From Drosophila miranda (lineage: Eukaryota > Arthropoda > Insecta > Diptera > Drosophilidae): a stretch of 64,000 nucleotides of DNA. Positions 13,701-26,690 of this stretch are shown here, piece after piece. The translations under genes were made by a program, and so were the position numbers. A model generated the notes under the pieces. It searched no databases, was not told the origin of the DNA, and saw only the letters and a list, made by a program, of their open reading frames with translations. The stretch is from assembly GCF_003369915.1 (NCBI RefSeq), contig NC_046675.1, positions 24,552,001 to 24,616,000 on the forward strand. Direction: 5' to 3'. Every line of letters begins with the position of its first letter. Positions within the stretch are counted from its first letter, which is position 1.

Positions 13701-16700
13701 TATCTTTTGGGTCTTCTGCTTTGCCGTTTGCTGCGCACGCTTTTCCGCTCGTTAGCTTTTCCCCAGCTCCAAGCTCTTGCCCCCTCCGCCGCCCAGACAT
13801 GTTTTCCCTCGGGGCTCACCATTTGGGTGGGGTCTCGACCATCGCCTTCGCCATCGCCATCGCCATTTTTATGTACATCATCGAGAGTCGCCCCGCCCCT
13901 GTCCTGCAGCTGAGATTTTGCGCTTTTCCGGTCTTTCCCGGCCACAGATATTCATCCACCGCATGACCATTGTACAGGGTGGATGGGGGATGGTTTTTTC
14001 GCCCCATTTAACGACTCTCCAAGGGTTGGTTATCCCCGCCAAGATGGCAGAGAGAGAAAGAGAGACTGCGAGAGTCCGAGAGTGCCAGAGAGCAGGAAAA
14101 ACAGCAGCTACGGAAAATGTGTCGTAAATTTGCTTTATTTCCACCATGTAATAATACAATGTAAGTGCAATAAAAGCAGACTCCCCCCCGGACTTGGCCC
14201 CGTTCCGCCTGTTCAGATTTTGTAACCCAAAACTGAAACTAAGCCTCAAAGCCGGCCCAACCCAAACCAAAAATCTAGGCGCGCAGGAAAATTAATTAAA
14301 TGAGTTTATGCACGTACCAAAAATTCAAATGTACAACCAGAAATATTCATAAAAAGAGCCTCGAAATGAATGTAAACTGAGCCTAATTAAATTATGAATA
14401 ATTACGGCCGGCTCCTAGGCCAAGTGGCTGTAAAAGGATCACGCCAGGATTACACGCACATGATGCAATTTGTTTGGGCCCACATTAGGCTACTCCCGCC
14501 ACCGAAATGGAGAGGGAGTGGACTGTGGCAACTATTTGTTTTATCGCACTTTCGCTAAAATGAACAATCTTTCTCGAAAGAGTGAGAGAGGGAGAGAGTG
14601 GGCGGGTGGGGGAAGTGGAGACTCAGAGCGGAGTCACTTTTGTTAATTTGATAAAAAGGCCACCAAAAAGGCCGAGATTAAACCGAGGCGACAAGGAGCT
14701 CCAGTTTTGCGGTTACCTCAAAGGTAGGGCCACAGAGAGGCAGAGAGGGTGTGTGCTGCGCTGTGGAAGGGTGAAGGGTCAGTGTGGTTGGGGGAGTGCT
14801 TCAGGGAACCGCTAATTGAAATTGAAGCCAAACTCTGAGAGTTCATTTTGTATACCCTTTTCAGAGGGTATAACGGTTTTTGGGCAGAAGGATTTCCGAT
14901 CCTATAAAGTATATTTATTTATTACCATCATAGTTATATCAAATTTCAGGTTTTATCGGTATCTGAGAGCAACTTTTTAGAGAAACTTCCTTGAGTTGAA
15001 GTGTGAGTCTCTAAAAGAGAGAACTTACCAATTACTAAACCAAATCCACAGACTTTAAACCATAGCCATCATAGGTACATATCCAAGGTCGATGGATCAT
15101 GATAATGCCATGTCCATACATAAATCCTTCCGTCTGAATGGTATCTGATTCCACAGCACCTATTTTTACGAATATCCACGAGGATTTTATATGACTTTAC
15201 ACCAAATATAATGACTATATCGTATAGTCAAACCACGTAACGAAGGATCTGCAAAGGGTATCTAAATCTACGACCCCAAGGACCTGGCTTTTCCCTCACG
15301 TTCCTTGGTTCTTGGGGGTTGCACTTGAGGAAGGACGGGCGGCTTCAGGCGTTTTCCATGCGTGAATTAAGCATTTTCCTTTGTTTTTATTTTAGTTGCT
15401 GTTTTATTTCACTTTTATACATTTTTTATTTCACTCATTTGCGTTGATAAAAATCATAATTTATGACATCAGACATCAGCCGGCGGTGGGCATAATTTTT
15501 GGCCAACAAACACCCTCTCCACGACCCTCCCTTTCGAGGGTTTACCCTCCTGTAGCCACCCCTCCCTCGTGGTAGGCCCGAAAACCTTTTACTAATATTG
15601 TGAAAATATATGAAGTTCCATTTCTTTTATCGTTTATCGCGCATAAATCAATTTTTGTGACAAATTTATTATAAAAACTCTGCTGCGCCGCCGTCGCCTA
15701 CGCCGCCGTCAAGAAATAAATAAACAAAAAAAAACTAGAGAAAAGAGAGTGAGAGTCGAATGAAAAAATATATGTAGAATGAGTTTTCCTCGGAGGAAAA
15801 TGGCTGCCCCAGGGGTGGGTACTATCGGAGGGGTGGCACTGGGAGTGCGAGTGCGAGTCGGTGGGGCGAAAGTTCTCATAAAATATTACAATGACACCAT
15901 AAACAATTTTTAGTACTTTTGCCAAAGCTGTAAATATTTATTGTACGAATATATGGTGGAATTTCGGGGCTCCTACCAGCGATACACATACATATACAAA
16001 CAAACACATCTACTGATATATATATGATATATTGGATTTTTATGAAGTTACTATGGTTATGCCGCCAGTCTCAGGCCTCGTCCCCCCCCCCACTCCAGTC
16101 GGTTTATTAAACAATTGTGGGGAATATTTATGGGCAAGCAATTTCCTTCGTGCCTCCCTGCCCCCCTGCCCCCGCCCCCTTTTGAGCGGGGTACATAAAA
16201 TATTTATGGTTAATAAAATATCCCGAAAAATTCCTTCATAAATATTAAAGTTTCTCTGCCTCTGCCCCTCTCTTTGCAGTTGTTATGCATAAGGATAAGG
16301 AGGAGAACGGTGTCCTGCCCCACATACACGCACACGATGGCTACAGGACCCGGGAGCTGGGCGCCTTCGAGCACGGCCTGCTGGATGGTGATATGTTCCT
16401 TCAGGTGAGTAGTACCCAGGACCCAGTACCCAGTACCCAGTAAGAGTTTCAGCCCTCTCCCCACCAATCACCTACATTTGTCTTCATCAGCTTTCATTCT
16501 TTCTTTGATGGCTTCATTGGGGCAACCAGGATATGCTGCCACCCCCCCCCCCTAATCAATCAGCGTCTTGTTATCCAAGAGAGAAAGAGAGAGTCTCCAT
16601 TGATAAATGAGAGACACGCAATCGAAGGTTGAGTGAGGGTCAGGACAATCCGATTCCATCATTTCGAATGGTCTGCAATTAATAAGTGCTTTAATTGATT

Positions 16701-19700
16701 ATCCTCCTTGAGGAATGCTTATCTAAGGGATGAAAGGGAGATGGAAGGGATGATATTTGCCATCTTCGGCTCGCTAGATCCCTCTTTTATGGGCAATCGA
16801 GTAAATAAAGGTCTTTAAACAATTTCACACACTTGAAGGTCTAAATGCTTATAAGCGATTTCCCAATCATTCCGATTTACAAACGATCTCTGATTTCTGT
16901 ATAATTAATAAGCGGCTATCAAGCCGCAGAACGAGGCAACGGCAACAGCTGCACAAATGTGGAACAGCACATAAAAAGTTATGCATTTCAAGTTTATGTG
17001 CCACAAAACAGAAAAACAGAAAAAAACAAGAGTACAACTTCAATTAAATTGTCGCAAAGCACTCCCCCAACAGCCCCCGTGCCTCACCCCCTTGGGGGGG
17101 GGGCAGTTGCATGTTTTTGTTGAATTAAAAGTGCATGTGTCTCTCTGCCTCTCACTCTCTTTCCTGCATGGCGGTGTGTGTGTGTTGCACTGTCCGAGGC
17201 GCCAACATATGCACTTGTCACAGTCATGACAGTTTAATTTAATGCCCACATAGCTCACCGGGCATTGGAGCAGCGAGCAGCCGGGCCACCAGGCAAGTGC
17301 TGCCACACACACGTCTGACACTGCCACTGCCAGTGCCACAACAGCCACAACCTGGGGACAGACACACACGCAATTGTGCAACAACGCGCATTGCATTGCA
17401 ACAACAGCCTGCCGCCTGCCGCCTTCTGCCTTCCTTTTTTTTTTTTTTGGCGCTCGCTGCACTCCACACACAATTCAATGTCAAAGTCTCTTAAACTAAA
17501 ACCACCCCCCTCCTTCCTACTCGCTGCAGAATGTTGCACATTGCAGTTTCGTGTTTGGCTGCATTACGTATACGCAGGGTGGCCACCGGCCACCGAAACA
17601 AATTTGAATGCAAGCCAAAAAAGCCACTAAAGTCCCTTGCCCGGCTCCAGCTAATTGTCGAGCTCAAAAACTGCACAATTGTGCATTTCCGTGCATATTT
17701 TTAGTCTGTCTCGGAGTCAAGGAGGAAAACGCCTGGAAATGTTCTGTGGGGAAATGGCTAAATGGGGGAGCAGGGTGTGCATATTTAGTTTTAATACCTC
17801 AGGTATTTGTTACCTGTTGCCCCGTTGAAGTTTTACTTTTTGCAGAAGCAACAACAGCTGCTGCTGCTGCTGTTTGAGTGTGGGCCACATATTATCATTA
17901 GAAAATGGCATTTTGTCACGCAGCTCGCAGCCCCCACCCATACATACATATGTACATATATGGAGTATACACCGTTTAATTGTCTTCCGTTTTCACTGAA
18001 AGTAAAACACTTTCAACACTCATTTTCAACTGAACTCCGCTTCGGCTGCATGCAACAGTATTTGTTTTTTTTTGGGGAGGCAGGCGGTATACCCACCCAT
18101 ACTGACTAGAGACACTCGCAGAGAGAGGTGGGTCCCTCGATTGGGGTGGCCTGTAGCTTTATTAAGCAATTATCCAGACGAATATGGACAAATTGGCCAA
18201 ACTAGACAGACGACTATTCCGCAGTCGCCGCCTCCTCCACCGCCTTCCTGCATCTTGGGCTAGGAAATGGTAAAATAATCGCTGCCAACTTATCAAATCT
18301 TCAAAGTGAAATGCAAGATTTACACAGAAACACAGTGATATACCCATAATCCCACACAGAGATGTCTATAAAACCACACACAGATGCATGTACCCATAAA
18401 CAGGCAAACACACAGATACCCTTCAACCCGCACAGAGATACCCCATAAAAGTATCTGCTGGATGTCCCCTCCAAACGTACCCCACTCAAAAGACGGGCGT
18501 GTATTATTAAAATCGCATTAGAAGACGCCGCAGACGCAAACGCAGACGCAGACGAGAGCTTGTCTAAATTGTAGCTGCTGGAGGGAAAGAGAGAGCCTCC
18601 TCACACACACACACACACACACACACATGAGTATGCATATCCTACGGAGTGCGAGGGAGATGGCCAGAGAAACAATTAGACTGTGGGGAGAAATCTTTCA
18701 TGTCCGTATAAAAACATAAAATGCCGCAAGAAATGAAACGAGAGGAGAGGAGAGAAGAGAAGAGAAAAAGAGTAACGTAACCAATGAATGAAAAAATAAT
18801 AATAAGAAAAAATGTAACCAGGATTTGGGTGGAATAACAGATACCCTTTTTGGGGGCTTAGACAATAAATATATGTTTGAGGCAAATAAAGTTTTTATTC
18901 TTTGGGTAAACAATACAAGTCTTCATAGATCTGAAATTATTTGGAGAGACCTTTTATTCCTTAGGTATAGACATAGGTATAGAAAAGATCATGTCGATCT
19001 CGAAATTAAAACACTTATATTTGCCATCAAAGGGCATCTAAAATTTCTTGTTTTGTCACAGGATTCTAAGTGCTTCCCTACTCCTCCTCTTGAAATCTTC
19101 CTTATATGTAATAAGTTATCCAAAAATAGTGTATTCCCAATATCAGAAACCTCCTCACTCTCTCTCTTTCTTTTGGTATATACTTCTCTATCATTCACTG
19201 GCTACTGGTTGAGGCGGATCTTTAAGACGATTATTGATGCTCGACCACTCGTCCGATCTCATCTCAACTCATCTCTCAGCTCGGACTGATGACAATCCGT
19301 ACGCCGTATGCTGGGGCCATATCCTTTGGAGGCTGTTGATGCGTTTTAAATGATGACGCCACTTAGCATTTATGTCGGCTAATGCCAATGCTCCACAAGC
19401 CCCATCGCTTCCCCCAAGCTGTTTCCCGCTGTTTCAGGCTCAGATCAGCTCTCCTCGCCTCCTCTGATGTCGTCTCAGTTTCAGTCTCAGAATGAGGCAG
19501 GCTCTGGCTCTTCCCTGGACCTCCTGCTCTGTAATTAGCAGCAATCGCGCACATTTTTCTCCGGCTCAAACGAGGGGGGGACGGAGATGCGACTCTGCCT
19601 GTGCCCGGCTGGCTGGTGGCTGCAAATTGATATTTAAATACGCCCGTATTAATTACGGGCCGTATTTGTGTGCCGAGTTCTGTTTTCTGTTGGAGTTCCT

Positions 19701-22700
19701 CCTGGCTTTTTTTGCTTTTATTAATTACCGCCGCACCGCAACAGAGGCACTAATGGAGCATTGGCAAATTTGTCTTTCGCTGCGAGGCCGGGTTTCAATT
19801 TTCATTTTCATTTCATTTCACACGTTGCACGTTGCACGACGACGCCAACACCAACACCAAACACGACGCTTAACGCTTACCGTTAGCTGGGTCCGTGTGC
19901 CGTTGTGTTCCACTTGAGATCTGCAGAGGAGAATCGCATGCGTGGCGTCCATTAGCAGTCCATAAAACCCGACTTTAAATGCAATCTAAAACAATAATGC
20001 GGCCCCCAATAACACAACAACACAACGGAACAACAACAAAAAACACAACAATGAAAATTATTACAAACTTTTGCATGGTCATATTTATCGTACACTTATT
20101 TCTTGTTAGCCAAGTTTCCAGCTTTTGGCGACGACAACGCATATCCGAATAGATAATAATTACAATGGATCATCTCTGGGGATCTGGCTGCCATAGAGAG
20201 TGGAGCTGTGGAGAATGGAAACCTGCAATTACATCCAAAAAATCTTTGCCTCCCGCTCCCTGGCTCCCCCTCAATCCCGCTCTCTCTCTCTCTGTTCAGT
20301 TGAAACGCATTGATTTAATTGCCAGCCATTTCCTGGTTGTGTTTGATGTGGAACTCCACACGGAGGGATCGGCCATCGGGCAGCGAGGCGGGGACTGGGG
20401 GCACTGCGACCTGTGGCTTGGATGAAATGAGCCGCTTAAGCGCTGATTACGCTTTGGTTGCGGCAAGCGCCGCCACTGCCGTCGCCATCATCGCTGGTTT
20501 CTGTTGTGGCAAGGTTCATTCGAACGCGGCATCCCCCCACAGCCCCAGATCCAACCAGTCATAGGCATAGGCACTGAGAGATATTATGGAGAACGGTTAA
20601 TGGTGTTTTCGCAGAAAGCAACAGCAAAAACGTATCCTCTGGATTCATCCGTTAAAGTTGTGTTTGAAGATCTTGTCGATTCGAAAGAATAATAATTTCT
20701 CGCTGTGTAGTCAAAACACCGTAGGCTTCCAAGATGGATAACATTTCATTCACGAAAATAGTATGATGAACCCCACAGCAGCTACTGTAATTACCCCTTT
20801 CCTTTCTCAGGCCAAGCCCAACCCTCAAATCATTCCCGTTCCAGTCATTCATTCATCTATCCATCTATTGATTCCATACCTGAGGAGTCTTGCCACTTGC
20901 TACTTGTCTCTGGAGCAACATTCATGGCCCCAAAAATAAATTTAATTCATAGTTTTGATTTAATTTTGATGCCACTCATTCACATTCACATTCTCATTCT
21001 CTTGGGTTTTCTTTGCAGGCCCTAAATGGATTTCTAATGATACTGACATGCGAAGGCGAAGTCTTCTTTGCCACGCACAGCATCGAGAGCTATTTGGGTT
21101 TCCATCAGGTAAGTGCCACCGAGCTGGCTATAATCTCCTATCCGTATGTGTATTTCTCCTCTCATCATTTTGATTGATTTTAATTGCCGAGGGTTCTCTT
21201 GTGTTTGTCTGGTTTTTTGGGTCAAACTCTGGCATGCCATGCTTCCGCATGTCTTGTCTGCCAGAAAAAGGAAGGAAACGAGTTAGGACAAAGTCAAACC
21301 CACAGTCAAGAGTCGGGGGTCCCAAGCAAGTGCTACTCGTACAATGAACCAATAACCTTCAGGGAACATGACTTCAAGATACCCTAAACCAAGTCCTGCG
21401 CTTCGCATGCATCGCGATCCCTTTGGAAAGTGTGTGGAGCCCTCTTTTCTTGAAGTGTATTGGGACCTGTATCGATTGGGGGCTCAGTCGATCTGGCGTT
21501 GCCCTCAGACAGATCATAAATTAAAATCAGATTGCGCAATCGCTGGGAATTTCCTTCGAGAGGCAGACGAAGGATGCCGGATCGTAGATGGTAGATGGTA
21601 CAAGATGTTCAGTAGCAGGGCGTTTACCAGATTGATTTCGATGCTGATGCTGGGGCTCTTCCGATTTGAGTCCAGTTTTGGGCTCCTCCTTCATTGTAGT
21701 GTTTTTTGCCTACTTTATTGTCGAATGGAAATTGAAATCGCAGTTAGCTTTCGCCTCCAGCATCCTTCTCCTATGGATATTCTTTCTGAATTTAGTTGTA
21801 AATGTGTAAAGCGGCACATGCCACGCCCCGTTTGGCAGCTCAATTAAAAGCGTAGCTCCCTTGGAATCGGTTTGGGATTGGGAGGCACGATTGGTGGTAC
21901 GATTGGGGGCAAATCAGTTGCGTTTGTTTGCTTTTTTGCGCTAAAGAAAGTTTTGTGTGCCACAAGCCGGGAGGGGAATCCCGTACCGGACCCCATTCCT
22001 TCTGGATATCTGGATTGCGGATCCCCCCTCCCCCCGAGGTAACCACCTTCTTTCTCCTCCTCCTGCCCTTCTGCTCCTGGCGCGTGCAGAATTTATGTCT
22101 CAATTTGTAGCCAACATGGGGCGCATTTTCAATTTGCGCGAATTTTGATTTATACGCCCCGAAAACCCAAGGCAAAAGGGAATAAAGAGAGGGAATACAA
22201 AAGGGAGGAGGGAGAAGAAACGCAGAATAAAAGCGGGGAGGAGGGGAAAAGTTACAGAGAAAAGACAAACCAAAGACGAAACAAAGTTAAAATCAATACG
22301 AGAAATCCCTTTTAGAGTTGACTGACCTTCATCTCCCCACAGTCGGACATCGTCCATCAGTCCGTGTACGAGCTGGTCCACTCGGAGGATCGCGAGGAGC
22401 TGCAGCGCCAGCTGCTGTGGAACAGCTTCCTGCCCGCGGACATGTCCAGCATGCAGCTCTCGGAGACCCTGGCACCGGACAAGGCGCTCTATCTGGAGCG
22501 CAGCTTCACCGTTCGCTTCCGCTGCCTGCTGGACAACACGAGTGGCTTCCTGCGTCTGGACATCCGGGGTCGCATCAAGATCCTGCACGGACAGAACCGG
22601 AAGACGGAGGAGCCGCCACTGGCGCTCTTCGCCTACTGCACACCCTTTGGCCCGCCCAGTCTCCTGGAGATACCGCACAAGGAGAACATGTTCAAGTCGA

Positions 22701-24442
22701 AGCACAAGCTGGACTTCTCCCTGGTCTCGATGGATCAGAGGGGCAAGCATATACTGGGCTATGCGGATGCCGAGCTGGTCAACATGGGTGGATACGATCT
22801 GGTGCACTACGATGACCTGGCCTATGTGGCCAGTGCCCACCAGGAGCGTAAGTTGCAACCACTACATGGTCTTCCACAGAAGAGCCTCTGCTAACGATAC
22901 TCCTCCGTTTCCGTTTCAGTTCTCAAGACAGGCGCCTCGGGAATGATCGCCTACCGCTACCAGAAGAAGGATGGCGAGTGGCAGTGGCTGCAGACGAGCT
23001 CCCGTCTGGTGTACAAGAACTCCAAGCCGGACTTTGTGATCTGCACGCATCGCCAGCTGATGGACGAGGAGGGCCACGATCTGCTCGGCAAGCGAACCAT
23101 GGACTTCAAGGTCAGCTACCTGGACACGGGCCTGGCGTCCACCTACTTCTCGGAGGCGGACCAGCTGGTTGTGCCGCCCAGTGCCTCGCCCACGGCCCAC
23201 GCCCTGCCGCCGCCGGTGACCCCGACACGACCCAATCGGCGCTACAAGACGCAGCTGAGGGACTTCCTCTCCACGTGCCGCAGCAAACGCAAGCTCCAGC
23301 AGCAGCAGCAACAGCAGCAGCAGCAGAATCAGCAGACCTCGCCGCTCGGCGGTCAGGTGGGCTCGCCTTCGCCTGCCGTGGCTGTGGAGTACCTGCCCGA
23401 TCCGGCGGTGGCCGTGGCCGCCGCCTACTCCAACCTCAATCCCATGTACACGGCCTCGCCGTACGGTAGTGCGGCGGACAATCTCTACATGGGCAGCTCC
23501 ATGCCGGCCAATGCCTTCTATCCGGTCAGCGAGAACCTCTTCCATCAGTACCGGCTGCAGGGAGCCGTCGGCGGGTACTACACGGACTACCCGCACTCCG
23601 GGGCGCCAGCGTCGGCGTATGTGGCCAATGGTTTCCTCTCGTACGATGGCTATGCCATTGCCTCCAAGGCGGACGAGAAGTGGCAGGAGACGGGCAAGTA
23701 CTACAGTGGCTACAGCAGCGGCTATGGCAGTCCCACGTCCACGCCCCAGGTGAGTGGCATCCTTTCTTCTATGGGGCTTCCCCTGGCTAATCTTTGTGTA
23801 ATCCTTGTGCAGCAAATCCCCCTAAAGACGCCCAAGTCTTCGCCGCAGGTCATGGAGGTCATCTCCTGCTCCTCGGACGGACCATCGCCGGTGAGTGGTG
23901 CCACGCCGAATGGCGCGATTCCCGTGACGCCCAAAGTGGAGCTTGCCGCAACGGCAGCAACAGCGGCCTCCGCTGCAGGCGGGGATCCCTACGAGAGGCA
24001 GACGGTGCTGATGTGGGGCACCACCCACTCGAGTGGCGTTCCCCTGAATAGTCTTCAGGGCGGACGCTCCGGCTCCCCCCAACGCGCCACACCCCTCACG
24101 AATGGCCTGGGATACGCCACGAATAACAACAACAACGAGCACGAGCCGGCGACGGCGGCCAAGTGGAACGGAGCGAAGGAGCTGGCGGGGAAATCGGCCA
24201 GCGCCAGCACGCCGGAGAGCTACCAAATGCAGCACGACGATTCCGGACTGTACTCCGCCTCCTCGCACACGACCTCGCCGCAGCAGCAGCAGCAGCAACA
24301 GCAACAGCAACCGCAACGTGGAGTTGCTTCCAATGTTAGCGCTCCAAGTATTCCTCTCACACACCCAGTGGCCGTCACGGGCACAGGCACCAGCACGGGC
24401 ACAGATCATCAGGCGGTGCACCCGTCCAGCTGCCACCAACAG

Positions 24443-24486
<44 letters not shown>

Positions 24487-25529
24487 TCATCATGCCCACC
24501 CGCATCCGCACTCGCATCACCACCACCATCACCATCACCATCATGAGGCAGCGCATCATCAGCATGCAGCAGCAGCAGCAGCCGCCGCAAGCAGCGAGGT
24601 ATGGACGCCCGCCTCCTACACGCAGTACTCGCAGTACTTCACGTATCATCCGCATCCGCATACGCATCCGCATTCGCACCCGCACCACCCGTCGGCGGGC
24701 AGTAGCGGACACGTTCCGGCGGCCCAGTCGCATCACCTGCACCACGGTCACGGTCACCGCTAGATAGATTGGGGATAGATTGCACCCAGTATTGAAGCAC
24801 ACAAATCACTGTACTCTGTACTCTACTCACTGTAATCTACACTGTAATCACAACAACACACACTCCACAACACTCAGATACACACGCACACCAGTGCACC
24901 CATGATGAGTGCTCTGTCGCCTGACTACTAACCGTAACGATCCTCCCTAGATCATACTCACGACCCATCAGCAGCAGCATCAGCAGCAGGTTCAGCAACA
25001 ACAATCTCTTGGAGGCTACCCGCTGCATCATCCCCTGCAGCTGGTGGGAGGACCGTCCTCATCGCCGCCGCCGCCCACAACCCGCTCGCCAACAGCCCTG
25101 CCCGCAGTGAGCAGTATCCTCAATGGTGCCACAGGAGCAACCACAGCCGATGACGTCTCCCCCTACCAGCAGCTGGCCATTGTCTCCACGCCCCTGGTGA
25201 TCTGCGCCGAGGAGGTGGGTGTCGGTGGCATGTCCTTGCAACCGCTGAGCGACAGCAGCGAGACGACGCGCATGGGACGCAAGTCAGCCAAGCAGCAGGT
25301 GCAACAGTCCTTGCAACAACAGCAGCAGCAAACGCTTTACCAGCAGCATCAGACGCATCATCATCATTCACATCCACAGCACCATCCGCAACACCATTTG
25401 CTCTATCCGGCCAACATTACGGCGCATACAGCCTTGGCCTATGCCCCGCCGACGGCTGGGGGCGCCTATGCCGATGGCAGTCCGCTGCTCTCCTTCTCGG
25501 AGGTGACCAACACGCTGCTCAACCAGTGA
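7793..25529 (+). CDS. ss: Spineless, bHLH-PAS transcription factor (Ah-receptor homologue), 5' end missing
   Basis: Exons are 7793-7983, 16280-16404, 21019-21108, 22343-22847, 22920-23749, 23813-24598 and 24951-25529, all with GT-AG introns and matching phase. They encode about 1034 residues plus the missing N-terminus. In order: a basic helix-loop-helix whose basic region reads [15 protein letters not shown] (exons 2-4 of this list), PAS-B/PAC (ending around [10 protein letters not shown]), then a long low-complexity tail with polyglutamine (23298, 24283, 24440) and polyhistidine (24484-24545). The residues match the Drosophila Ah-receptor homologue closely. Known role of the family: with Tango it acts in the nucleus to set antennal, tarsal, bristle, dendrite and R7 photoreceptor fate. 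The first exon continues a split serine codon, so the start codon lies upstream, probably outside the window. An alternative, shorter C-terminus is listed separately. Introns of 8.3 and 4.6 kb suggest much cis-regulation. Confidence 0.95.
8431..8450. repeat. (GGAT)n microsatellite
   Basis: Five GGAT-type units in the spineless intron. Confidence 0.9.
8560..8584. repeat. (CT)n microsatellite
   Basis: Uninterrupted CT dinucleotides, a possible GAGA-factor site on the other strand. Confidence 0.95.
13046..13114. repeat. (TATC)n tetranucleotide array
   Basis: About 17 TATC units with CATC interruptions. It is the longest simple repeat in the window. Confidence 0.95.
16405..21018 (+). other. ss: Spineless intron within the PAS-A coding region
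   Basis: 4.6-kb intron between the FLQ-ending exon and the ALNGFL-starting exon. It holds a (CA)n at 18602, GA-rich DNA near 18735 and AT-rich segments. No coding exon or RNA gene was recognised. Confidence 0.8.
18602..18627. repeat. (CA)n microsatellite
   Basis: Thirteen CA units in the spineless intron. Confidence 0.95.
21109..22342 (+). other. ss: Spineless intron before the main PAS exon
   Basis: 1.2-kb intron bounded by a GTAAGT donor and a CCCACAG acceptor. Nothing else was recognised in it. Confidence 0.85.
23750..23812 (+). other. ss: 63-nt in-frame mini-intron (or retained coding segment) of spineless
   Basis: The segment starts with GTGAGT and ends TTGTGCAG. It is typical of Drosophila short introns, yet it is a multiple of three in phase 0 and contains no stop codon. 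If retained it would insert 21 residues, beginning VSGILSSM, between STPQ and QIPLKT. I treat it as an intron because both splice sites are strong, but the sequence alone does not exclude retention. Confidence 0.6.
24599..24763 (+). CDS. ss: Alternative C-terminal coding segment of spineless (intron read-through)
   Basis: If the GTATGG donor at 24599 is not used, the frame continues for 54 residues through a Tyr- and His/Pro-rich tail ending HGHGHR, with the stop at 24761-24763. The total is then about 896 residues from this window. My memory of the D. melanogaster Spineless length (about 884) is closer to this shorter form. Using the donor joins phase 0 to the exon at 24951, which has a consensus branch region, and gives the longer Gln-rich ending in VTNTLLNQ. 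Both isoforms may exist. Confidence 0.5.
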   Translation, partial: VWTPASYTQYSQYFTYHPHPHTHPHSHPHHPSAGSSGHVPAAQSHHLHHGHGHR

Positions 25530-26690
25530 GAGAGGGACTAGGAGTAGGAGTAGCAGTAGGAGCAGGCGAGCACATTCGTGCTCAACAGTTTTGCCAAAAT
25601 GTGGACTATGACTATCGTATCTTCCATAATTTGAACCCTAGCACCTAGCAACCAAGCAAACCAGCAATTTGTGGATATATCCAGCGCACACCGAGTCATT
25701 TGGCTACTCCTTGGTTAAATCCGAGCAAACAGCAAGAAAAAACGAATTCTATTTATTTTACTGTGATAATTTATAGATACAATTTATTGTATATGAAACT
25801 ATATTCGTAATACGTATCCGTATCCGTATCCGTATCCACACTTCCATAGACACACGAATGGGCAATAGGATTTGGGTACAGCAGCGTTTAACCAGCACAA
25901 AGTTAAGAGGGGAACCGAACCGCTTCCCATCCGAGGAAGATCCCTTCGACAATCAATTTCAGTTGTAGTTGCGACCAAAGATTTCTCTAACTAACTTAAA
26001 CTTATCGTTTAGCATAATACGTATACCCTACGATTCATTCAGATTGCGCCCAACTTTAGTTACATTTCCGTTGAGGTTACAGAACAAAGTAGGGGGTAAA
26101 TGCCTAATTAGTTGCGTTTAAGAGTGCTTAAGTAGAACCTAAGATAATACCAGATGATTGTATCCATATTTAATTTAATTTAACCCTAGACGTAAAGCGT
26201 AATGCAAGTTAATGTAATTCATTCATGATTCCTATGGTTTAGCATGTAATTCGACTAATCCCTCAGCGGATATATGTATGTATCTGTATATTTAAAGTTT
26301 TCTTGAAATTTCTAGTCGCCCGCATAAAAAACATTTACTTATAAATTAAACAAAATACCATACTACAATATATCTCTACTTCGATTGTGTAAACGTTTTG
26401 CAATTCGGCAGACAATATCAGTTCTGTCCTTTGTAGTCTGTACTACGATGCCAGCACATGACATGGACTTTTGGAATAAGCTAACAAAATCATTGCATTA
26501 ATGTGTTGGATGATTATGTGTATCCAAATCTAAAGAAACAAAATATAAAATATGTAGATACTCTCTCAGCTAATCAACGGGAAAAAACATATCAATTTCA
26601 ATTACAAATTTATTACGAAACCCGAGTGCACGTAAAGCGCCTATCCAAAACAATCAGAGCGAAATAAATCTAGAAAATAATCAAATTATT
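25530..26690 (+). other. ss: Probable 3'UTR of spineless
   Basis: AT-rich, non-coding sequence after the TGA at 25527-25529. A consensus AATAAA lies at 26663-26668, so the mRNA probably ends near 26690. A short CGTATC tandem repeat lies near 25810. Confidence 0.55.

Larger units (their letters stand above)
7984..16279 (+). other. ss: Spineless intron after the bHLH exon
   Basis: This 8.3-kb intron has a GTGAGT donor and a pyrimidine-rich tract before the acceptor CAG. It contains (GGAT)n at 8431, (TC)n at 8560, a TATC tetranucleotide array at 13046, and short TTGGGC/TTGGGT repeats near 8097-8127. The open frames inside it are low-complexity or lack family similarity. I recognise no gene or RNA. 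Confidence 0.8.

Noticed and set aside
21368-21847. 159-codon frame in a spineless intron
   Set aside because: No similarity to any family I know and no splice or promoter context.
22100-24802. Long minus-strand frames (252, 299 and 326 codons)
   Set aside because: They are mirror frames of GC-rich spineless coding exons and show Leu/Arg-rich shadow composition.
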